Positions 23,901-30,639 of a stretch of 64,000 nt of DNA are shown one piece after another; within the stretch, counting starts at the first letter, position 1; every line of letters begins with the position of its first letter. The DNA lies in contig NC_079882.1 in assembly GCF_029227915.1 (NCBI RefSeq), forward strand, positions 2,792,001 through 2,856,000, read 5' to 3'. This DNA is from Hydractinia symbiolongicarpus (taxonomy: Eukaryota; Cnidaria; Hydrozoa; Anthoathecata; Hydractiniidae). A program made the position numbers and the translations under genes. The notes beneath the pieces were generated by a model. It saw only the letters and a program-made list of their open reading frames with translations. It did not search any database and had not been told where the DNA came from.

Positions 23901-26900
23901 TAAAAAGGACACCACAAAGGCACGCTGTTTATATTAAAAATACCGTATCAAAATATTGGGGCTTCTAATCAAATAGAATCCCTGTTGTTGTGATAACTTT
24001 GCGGTTGGTCCAAAGAGCTCCCTCTACTTGGATGCTATCTTTGGGTCCCAGACAGAGAAGAAGACGGCGAGAATTTAATTATAGACTAACCGTTACCCCG
24101 TGGTTAAATGCACCTGAATTCGCGCCCGTCGCATATTTTTTTTGCATCCATATTTCGTAAATTTTGATTGCCTGTTAACATGAAGTAATTAAATTACTTG
24201 GGCAGGATTATTACTAAGAAACTAATTTTGCGGTAAATTAAGAAGCTATCGCTATTCAGTACTGCTTCGACTTGCGCACAAATTAACAGTTGAGATACGG
24301 CTACTATTATAAAGACATATCCAGTTTGACTATATTTTCCAAAAACGACGACTCTGTGTTTTATTTGTTACAGTGGTATAACACTTTCACATTTGCATAA
24401 ATCATATTTTCTTCAGGTGATGGTGATTCCGTAATAATTGTGGATGGTGTTGAAGATGGAGGTAACCAGAAATTATTTACGTCTGAGGTTGGCACTATTA
24501 AGGTAATTAATTATGGATGCAGGGTATTATACCAATTGTTTGTTATTCTTTTTAGTGTGTGACGACCGACAAAGAGAGGACAGAGACTCACAAAATGCAG
24601 AAAGTAAGTGCACCATTTTATGAATAAATTTTGATAATCAATAATAATAATGATAATAATATTACGCTAGTCCTCGCTTGAGTTTCTATAAGATGGATAT
24701 ACTTTATAAGCGATCAATTTACATTTATTAATTGTTGAGAAAAAAATATAATATTTGTTCTCTTTAGACGCTAACGATTCCATACAATTCGTTATTAATA
24801 ACGATAGAAAAGGTAACAGCATTATCGTTTGCGCAATTTTGATGTGTTTGTGTCATTTTAGGTATGCACGCGAATGTCTCAGTTTATTGAAAATGTAGTT
24901 TGGATCAATTTATATCTTGTTGCTTCTAGGATATACGACAACTGGTGATAATGAGTGTAAGTGCTTCAGATACAATTCTTCGAAAATTTTACTGAAATAT
25001 TTGTACATTAATCTACCAAGGGAATGAAGGGGTGGACAAGAATAACTATAAAATTTTTTACGGAATTTGAAATGGATCGTACATGGAGCATTTTGTGAAA
25101 GTATTTGAAAAAAGACAAAAACAAACTAAAGGATATAAGGAACAATGTTTCTCATAGTTAATCAAAGTTATGTCGGTTATTAACCTACTTTTTGATTCCA
25201 GTGACAGAGTGCAACATTTTTAACATCGAAATGAATCAATTATCCGATAGTACAATTACCAACTACTTCGGTGAGTACTGTAATTGATTAAAATAAATGA
25301 CTCTGTTTTGTCCTTACTACGTACGCTGGCCTTTGGATGCGGAACTGGTTCTTATTAAAACAGGATGACCTATTTAAAGAGTGCGTTTGCAGTTAGGACA
25401 GGTAAAATATTGACAAAAGACTGTCGCACTTTCAAAAAAACTGTGTCATAAGATGGGACAGGCCTAACTGCGAAAAAGGGCTCTAACCCTTTCAAAAAGA
25501 CGCTAAAAATTTACCTACGTGAAAAAAATGACGTAAGATAAAAATCAAAGTAAAAGGTACCTAGCTAGATTAATACAAACCATACTGTGGTTGTTAACTT
25601 TGTCGCCAGATATTAAAAAACACCGAACTCACAAACTCCTGTGGGGATGTCACAAGTTAGCCATGGCCCGTCAAGCGCAGTGTGTTTAAAAATGGGCAGT
25701 CCGTTTATAGACGCGTCGTGTCTTAAGTTGGGTCAGAATAATTTTATTTGAGCTCTTATCATTGTTTACTTTGAATTTGTTTTTTTAGATAAAAATGACC
25801 AGAGAAGAGGTAACAATTATAACACACGTAGACTTGACAAATAATAGTTTGAAAGTATATTATCTATGTTACAAGTATAACAATGACATTATCTATTTGT
25901 TTACTAGCAAACGAAATTAGCAAGTGTTGTGTAAATGCTAGTACAAGTGAAAGTAAGTCCATCATATTTTTCTATAGATCAGTTCTAAGCTTGTAAAAAT
26001 GTACCTTACTTTTCAATTGGCATATAGTTTTGGCGAAGTTGAGAGCGCAACCTGAAAATAATATCATACTGTCCATGCTGGGTTCTAAAACAAAAATTCG
26101 AACCTACCAACTGAAAGAAACATTGGAGGATAGCGTTGGAGACGATGTTATATTCGAGTATTTAAAGATAGTGGCAACAAGTATGAATGATGTAAGGAAA
26201 TATTTGCAGCCTATATGCTTTTTTTTAATTGGATAATAAGGCTAAATTTAAAATTAGCTCTGGAATTTTAATGGTTTCAGAAAAACATTAAAGTTACTTC
26301 GCCCGGAGAATTGATAACAGATGAAACATATCTGCCAAAGGGCACGCAAAATATCGTACGTATTAATTTATTGTCTGATATACTAACGATCGTATTAGCG
26401 AGGTGCCTTGACTTTTATATTTTCTCACGAAAATGTTTCAGGAAGAACTGATGGCGCTCGATCTGTTGATCTCGTGTAATGTTCACAACTATCACTGGAC
26501 ACTAACAGCGGTTTTCCCCAAACAAAAAATGATTTCCCATCTTAATCCTATGGGTAAAGAAGTTAGCGCGTTAAATGGCGTGCTACATAAATGGAAGTAA
26601 GTTCACCAGACGGTATATCCTATCAATATTTTAACAAATTTCTAAATTTTTAACTCATGGTTTTGTTTAGTGCCTATCTGGAAAGGAAATACGGGCTAAA
26701 GGAAATATGGCCTCTGCAAACGATTCCTCACGCAAAACAACAAGACAGCGTATCTTGTGGGATATTTTGCGCAAAGGTAAATAAAGTTACTGTGATAATT
26801 CTTAAGGACGTTATGTGAATTTCGTAAATAAAAAAGTTAAATTTGGCTGTATTTAGTTTGCTGAGTGTATTATGAGCAATCAGAAAATCCCCGTTGAATT

Positions 26901-27988
26901 TACCAAAAACGAAGTCATCGAGTTTCGAAATGACATTGTGAGAAAATTGCTTCAAGAGGGAGGTACCAAGCATCAATTTTTAAACGTTTAATGACTAGAG
27001 CATATTTCCATTTTTAATGTAGCTACTTTAATAAATTGGTTTTGGTTTAGAAAAAGATGAGACCTGGCATTTAAAGTTTTGCAGACTGTGTGGATCCCTT
27101 GATGGTCCAAAAAAGAACAAGGGTCAAACAACGGATCGTTGGGTACATATCTATATTATAATCGCCGACCACCTGTCTCTCTGTAAGCCAACGGTAGCTG
27201 TGATTAGCGAAGGGCGTGGCACTGGCTTGCGACTAGTACACATAAATTAAATATTTTTTATTAAAAGTGTGTACAAACTTGTTAATATTGGTTTTCCAGT
27301 TTTAGTTTACAGTATTTTCCTTGTAGGTCCGATGCGACAACTGCATTCCCCAACGTTGGTATCACGTTCTTTGCACCAACGTTGTCATTAATGAAGAAGG
27401 CAACAATCCGTTTTCGTGTAAAGATTTAGTCAATATTCATACTTTGGAGACGCCAAATGCAACTAAGGCACATGTAAGTTGATTCTAATGTAAGATTGTA
27501 AATGTCTCAGCATTGATACCTCTCTGAACTGTGAAGCGTCAACTTTGGCTTTAGTTAGTTATGATAAGAAACTGAGTTACTTATTCTTTGGATTCTCATA
27601 AATGTGATACCATAGTTTGCGAACTTATGCAAGAAAGTTTTAAAAAAAGTTATGGTGTCTAATTTAGGTCCCAGTTACATTAGCCGAAAAAGGAATAATA
27701 AAACTCAAGAAACGCACAAAGCGTATTAAAAAATGTCATGGTTGTGGCTTAGAATTTAAGAGAGAAATCGTTTACCCCGACAATTTTTGCCTTGTCACAA
27801 TGCTGGAACGCTTAATCCGTGGGGAAAAGGCTCCAAGTGGTGTGAAAAAAATGACAACCGTACATTTTCACGTAAGAAAAGAATGTTTACGGAAAAAGAA
27901 GCTGGAGCCCCGTGTGTTTTTACCGGATCATATCAATGTGACCGAAGAACAAAAAAAGATATATAAAAAAGACGGCATATGTATGTAA
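14816..27988 (+). CDS. Ginger1-type integrase/transposase with Ulp1 protease and PHD-like finger, 28 exons, intact frame
   Basis: Exons read by GT-AG junctions: 14816-14951, 18424-18620, 18918-18989, 19076-19309, 20299-20405, 20491-20653, 20936-21031, 21716-21971, 22093-22137, 23196-23240, 23333-23380, 23512-23556, 23649-23696, 24417-24461, 24556-24603, 24768-24812, 24930-24956, 25202-25270, 25789-25809, 25908-25952, 26028-26191, 26281-26355, 26442-26596, 26671-26776, 26857-26962, 27051-27142, 27327-27473, 27668-27988. All phases agree and give 985 residues without a stop. Order: basic N-terminus, HHCC finger, DDE integrase, GPY/F, acidic linker, C48 protease, PHD-like finger, Cys/His tail. 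Integrases of this type cut and join DNA ends in the nucleus; Ulp1-like proteases cleave SUMO or related tags. No reverse transcriptase, RNase H or gag accompanies it, which with the many introns argues against a Gypsy element and for Ginger1 or a domesticated relative. Exon 1 is chosen from its MEEMLHFLTTATY and KKNLRRKAKQY words, known from Ginger/GIN1-type proteins, and its phase match. The longest uncertainty is intron 1 (3.5 kb). Confidence 0.85.
15736..15785 (+). repeat. Three imperfect 15-17-bp tandem units (GCCGxCGTAAATAGG-like)
   Basis: Units begin at 15,736, 15,751 and 15,768, each GCCG followed by a (G)TA-rich stretch ending in AGG or AGA. Degenerate; no function inferred. Confidence 0.45.
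16432..16461 (+). repeat. (TATTA)6 microsatellite
   Basis: Six uninterrupted copies of a five-base unit, ending where the sequence changes to TACTTATG. Confidence 0.92.
17042..17090. repeat. Short inverted repeat (12-bp perfect arms)
   Basis: ATTAAATTTCGC at 17,042-17,053 is matched by its complement GCGAAATTTAAT at 17,079-17,090 with a 25-base loop. Similar TTTCGC/GCGAAA-rich sequence recurs near 19,690-19,760 (TTTCGCAAAAATTATTTTCG), so this may be the trace of a small foldback element. Confidence 0.6.
17742..17852 (+). repeat. Diverged copy of the ACTAGT/CCCGTGG interspersed repeat
   Basis: CCGACTCATGGATAAATCCA aligns with the hairpin region of the 11.5-kb copies; it is followed by TTTGCGTTACAG and an end CACGGGTACTATAATATA. 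Direct ACTAGT follows at about 17,852, possibly the start of another truncated unit. Confidence 0.55.
17975..18290. repeat. Degenerate repeat with recurring AACTCGAAC words
   Basis: AACTCGAAC or a close variant occurs near 17,990, 18,006, 18,198 and 18,247, with TTCGACT near 18,222. Clusters of this word occur at the ends of pogo/Tigger-like elements in some animals, but no clean inverted ends were found here, so only a decayed repeat is claimed. Confidence 0.35.
18424..18989 (+). other. Exons 2-3: HHCC zinc-binding domain of the integrase
   Basis: Spliced exons 18424-18620 and 18918-18989 cover residues 46-135. H78 and H85 (in NHDSPIGGHPGETKT) and C115 and C118 (in VQKCTTCQK) form H-x6-H-x29-C-x2-C, the HHCC finger that precedes the catalytic core in retroviral, Gypsy and Ginger integrases and helps multimerise and bind ends. 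KFFWPNM between the pairs is the usual aromatic FxWP(x)M word. All four ligands are intact. Confidence 0.88.
19076..20653 (+). other. Exons 4-6: DDE integrase catalytic core
   Basis: Exons 19076-19309, 20299-20405 and 20491-20653 cover residues 136-303. D146 lies in VGIDFVGPLP, D205 in VLSDNGSEF and E241 in HPQANGQDEN. The spacing is D-x58-D-x35-E, and the exact x35 appears only after the 989-bp intron between D205 and E241 is removed, which strongly supports the splice choice. KVSPFEVMFGGRLP follows, matching the usual xxPyxLlfGrxP of integrase cores. All catalytic residues are present, so the core could be active. Confidence 0.92.
19310..20298 (+). other. Intron 4 of the Ginger-type gene (989 bp)
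   Basis: It separates the second catalytic Asp from the Glu. It contains no recognisable coding sequence; near 19,690-19,760 are GCG/CGC-rich words similar to the foldback at 17,042. Confidence 0.7.
20936..21971 (+). other. Exons 7-8: helical linker and GPY/F module
   Basis: Exons 20936-21031 and 21716-21971 cover residues 304-420. A charged helix-like segment (AEMLIVSKKVEEVTATI) and a Lys/Arg-rich stretch (QDKQKRQYDQRIKKK) lead into YRVGEKVLIVNQRKKG and ARFKGPYLISGV, with G383-P384-Y385. The GPY/F module follows the core in many Gypsy and Ginger1 integrases and is thought to assist multimerisation. Its presence favours Ginger1 over classes that lack it. Confidence 0.85.
21263..21468 (+). 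repeat. ACTAGT/CCCGTGG-type interspersed repeat inside intron 7
   Basis: The full copy starts with ACTAGTCGGTGG at 21,350, keeps AAAATCCACGGGTCTGCC, and ends ACGGGTATTATAATATAGA, almost identical at its end to the copy at 11.65 kb. The preceding 90 bases end GACAGACAGACG...ATATAG, like the tail of a second truncated copy, so two units lie head to tail as at 11.2 kb. Confidence 0.7.
22138..23195 (+). other. Intron 9 of the Ginger-type gene (1,058 bp)
   Basis: Between the first 45-nt exon and the duplicated exon block. No coding sequence or repeat was recognised in it. Confidence 0.5.
23128..23761 (+). repeat. 317-bp tandem duplication carrying two exons per copy
   Basis: Copies at 23,128-23,444 and 23,445-23,761 share a 317-bp period with roughly fifteen mismatches counted by eye. 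Each has the 3' end of an intron, the 45-nt exon, a 92-bp intron, the 48-nt exon and downstream intron sequence. A more diverged third copy lies at about 24,400-24,640. Because both exons are phase-1 at both ends, the duplication adds 31 codons in frame. Confidence 0.9.
24085..24318 (+). repeat. Diverged ACTAGT/CCCGTGG-type repeat in intron 13
   Basis: Starts ACTAACCGTTACCCCGTGG, continues with GCGCCCGTCGCAT and ends GATACGGCTACTATTATAAAGA, the order seen in the longer copies at 11.2-11.5 kb. Confidence 0.6.
26028..26962 (+). other. Exons 21-25: Ulp1/SENP-like C48 cysteine protease domain
   Basis: Residues 598-799. H695 in NVHNYHWTLTAVF matches the catalytic HWxL; Q752 and C758 in AKQQDSVSCGIFCAK match the Gln oxyanion-hole residue and the nucleophile (Q-x5-C-G). 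The position of the usual catalytic Asp, in the SHLNPMG segment, is Asn (N712). Asn is used at the equivalent place by papain-like enzymes, so activity is not excluded. Upstream, SPGELITDETYLPKGTQNI lies where C48 enzymes have their substrate-contact strands. C48 proteases cleave SUMO or related modifiers, and this domain is known in Ginger1 and other large eukaryotic transposons. Confidence 0.85.
27051..27473 (+). other. Exons 26-27: PHD-like zinc finger, one ligand apparently lost
   Basis: Residues 800-879. Ligand pairs C810-x2-C813, C833-x2-C836 and H843-x2-C846, with W841-Y842 before the His, follow the C4HC3 PHD pattern. At the last pair only C861 is seen; the place of the eighth ligand is Leu864 in FSCKDLV. 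Another residue nearby, such as His868, might substitute. PHD fingers usually read histone tails and could steer insertion, as inference. The splice between the first and second Cys pairs is phase 2. Confidence 0.75.
27668..27988 (+). other. Exon 28: C-terminal Cys/His motif and stop
   Basis: Residues 880-985. A very basic run (LKKRTKRIKKCHGCG) contains C902-x2-C905 and is followed 40 residues later by HFHVRKEC (H947-x4-C952), so a fourth zinc-binding unit is possible. The basic run could also serve as a nuclear localisation signal. The frame ends ICM-stop at 27,986-27,988. A GTATGT donor overlaps the stop, but splicing to the TTGTGTTAG acceptor at about 28,068 would also create a stop at the junction. 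Confidence 0.7.
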
Positions 27989-28281
27989 TATTTGTGTGTT
28001 TTTACAAGAAATTCATCTTTTTCATTTACTTATCTGCGTAACGCTTTGTTATATGTTCTTTGTGTTAGAAATAGAAAAAGCAATCATTAAGTATAGAAAG
28101 GGGGTTAAAGAGTTTATATTTATCAGTTCATTGTCAATTGTAGAAAGATCATTTTATTCACGGAGTTTGTATCACCCCTTAATGAAAAAAGAAAGCTATG
28201 GCCTGATAAATAATATATTGTACTGTCGCTATTTACTATATAGCGTAGCTAGGAAAATCGTTTAGACAAATTCTATATAAT
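27989..28281. other. 3' flank between the Ginger-type gene and the satellite
   Basis: No canonical AATAAA signal and no recognisable right terminal inverted repeat was found. An 89-codon open frame here has no motif. Only about 290 bp separate the stop codon from the first satellite monomer, so the 3' end of the transposon, if present, is either very close or has been replaced by the array. Confidence 0.4.
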
Positions 28282-28523
28282 GTTCTAAGGGGGCAGAATA
28301 TTCTACGCCGCTTAGAATATACTGCCCCCCCCCCCCCTAGCCGTTTTTCCAGCCATATTGCACAAACAATTTCTTTTGTGAATGGATTGAACGTACTCCA
28401 CTTGAGGAACATTTTGCGCCATTAGTGGATATGTGAAAACTTCATCTTCATGTAATTTACAGGGGGGAGAATATTCTAAGGGCGCAGAATATTTTACGCC
28501 GCTTAGAATATACTGCCCCCCCC
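28282..28523 (-). repeat. Inverted first satellite monomer (about 1.25 units)
   Basis: The sequence is the reverse complement of the monomers that follow: CTTCATCTTCATGTAATTTA replaces TAAATTACATGAAGATG, and GAACGTACTCCACTTGAGG replaces the forward version. It ends in a second partial inverted unit that meets the forward array within the GC-rich hairpin at about 28,523. The junction thus lies exactly at the palindromic part of the repeat. Confidence 0.9.
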
Positions 28524-30639
28524 TAAGCGGTGTAGAATATTCTGCCCCCTTAGAATATTCTGCCCCCCCCGTGTAAATTACATGAAGATGAAACTTTCAC
28601 ATATCCACTAATGGCTCAAAATATTCCTCTAGTGGAGTACGTTCAATCCATACACAAAAGAAATTGTTTGTGCAACGTGCCTGGGAAAACAGCCAGGGGG
28701 CAATATATTCTAGGCGGCGTAGATTATTCTCCACCCTTAGAGTATTCTGCTCCCCTGTAAATTACATGAAGATGAAACTTTCACATATCCACTGATGGCT
28801 CAAAATCTTCCTCTAGTGGAGTACGTTCAATCCATACACAAAAAAAATTGTTTGCGCAATATGCCTGGAAAAACGGCCAGGGTGGGCAGTATATTCTAAG
28901 TGGCGTAGAATATTCTGCCCCCTTAGAATATTCTGCCCCCCCTGTAAATTACATGAAGATGAAACTTTCACATATGCACTAATGGCTCAAAATGTTCCTC
29001 TAGTGGAGTACGTTCAATCCATACACAAAAGAAATTGTTTGTGCAATATGGCTGGAAAAACGGCTAGGGGGGGGCAGTATATTCTAAGCGGCGTAGAATA
29101 TTCTGCCCCCTTAGAATATTCTGCCCCCCTGTAAATTACATGAAGATGAAACTTTCACATATCCACTAATGGCTCAAAATGTTCCTCTAGTGGAGTACGT
29201 TCAATCCATACACAAAAGAAATTGTTTGTGCAATATACCTGGAAAAACGGCTAGGGGGGGCAGTATATTCTAAGCGGCGTAGAATATTCTGCCCCCTTAG
29301 AATATTCTGCCCCCCCCCCCCCTGTAAATTACATGAAGATGAAACTTTCACATATGCATTAATGGCTCAAAATGTTCCTCTAGTGGAGTACGATCAATCC
29401 ATACACAAGAGAAATTGTTTGTGCAATATGGCTGGAAAAACGGGTAGGGGGGGGCAGTATAATCTAAGCGGCGTAGAATATTCTGCCCCCTTAGAATATT
29501 CTGCCCCCCCCTGTAAATTACATGAAGATGAAACTTTCACATATCTACTAATGGCTCAAAATGTTCCTCAAGTTGAGTACGTTCAATCCATACACAAAAG
29601 AAATTGTTTGTGCAACGTGCCTGGGAAAACAGCCAGGGGGCAATATATTCTAGGCGGCGTAGATTATTCTCCACCCTTAGAATATTCTGCCCCCCTGTAA
29701 ATTACATGAAGATGAAACTTTCACATATCTACTAATGCCTCAAAATTTTCCTCAAGTGGAGTACGTTCAATCCATACACAAAAGAAATTGTTTGTGCAAC
29801 GTGCCTGGGAAAACAGCCAGGGGGCAATATATTCTAGGCGGCGTTGATTATTCTCCACCCTTAGAATATTCTGCCCCCCTGTAAATTACATGAAGATGCA
29901 ACTTTCACATATCCACTGATGGCTCAAAATCTTCCTCTAGTGGAGTACGTTCCATCCATACACAAAAAAAATTGTTTGCGCAATATGCCTGGAAAAACGG
30001 CCAGGGTGGGCAGTATATTCTAAGTGGCGTAGAATGTTCTGCCCCCTTAGAATATTCTGCCCCCCCCCCCCTGTAAATTACATGAAGATGAAACTTTCAC
30101 ATACGCACTAATGGCTCAAAATGTTCCTCTAGTGGAGTACGTTCAATCCATACACAAAAGAAATTGTTTGTGCAATATGCCTGGAAAAACAGTTAGGTGG
30201 GGCAGTTTATTCTAAGCGGCGTAGAATATTCTGCCCCCTTAGAATATTCTGCCCCCCTGTAAATTACATGAAGATGAAACTTTCACATATCCACTAATGG
30301 CTCAAAATGTTCCTCTAGTGGAGTACTTTCAATCCATACACAAAAGAATCTGTTTGTGCAATATGGCTGGAAAAACGGCTAGGGGGGGCAGTATATTCTA
30401 AGCGGCGTAGAACATTCTGCCCCCTTAAAATATTCTGCCCCCCCCTGTAAATTACATGAAGATGAAACTTTCACTTATCCACTAATGGCTCAAAATGTTC
30501 CTCTAGTGGAGTACGTTCAATCCATACACAAAAGAAATTGTTTGTGCAATATACGTGGAAAAACGGCTAGGGGGGCAGTATATTCTAAGCGGCGTAGAAT
30601 ATTCTGCCCCCTTAGAATATTGTGCCCCCCCTGTAAATA

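Larger units (their letters stand above)
22093..25952 (+). other. Exons 9-20: acidic linker encoded by repeated 45-nt and 48-nt phase-1 exons
   Basis: Residues 421-597. Six of the twelve exons are exactly 45 nt (22093, 23196, 23512, 24417, 24768, 25908) and three are 48 nt (23333, 23649, 24556); the others are 27, 69 and 21 nt. All start and end in phase 1, so any of them can be skipped or added without changing frame. Products are short Asp/Glu/Asn-rich peptides such as DSVIIVDGVED and VCDDQQREDGD. The VIIV-D word (V503-V506) fits a SUMO-interacting motif; VELM in two sister exons and IQFV in another are weaker fits. The linker joins the integrase to the protease and probably has little fixed fold. 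Individual tiny exons are less certain than the domain exons. Confidence 0.65.

Noticed and set aside
14816-27988. Gypsy-type LTR retrotransposon as source of the integrase
   Set aside because: No reverse transcriptase, RNase H, protease or gag homology and no LTRs were seen, and the integrase is split by many introns and fused to Ulp1 and PHD-like domains, as in Ginger1.
27996-28265. 89-codon open frame after the Ginger-type stop as a further exon
   Set aside because: Splicing from the GTATGT at 27,981 to the TTGTGTTAG acceptor creates a TAA at the junction, and the peptide has no motif.
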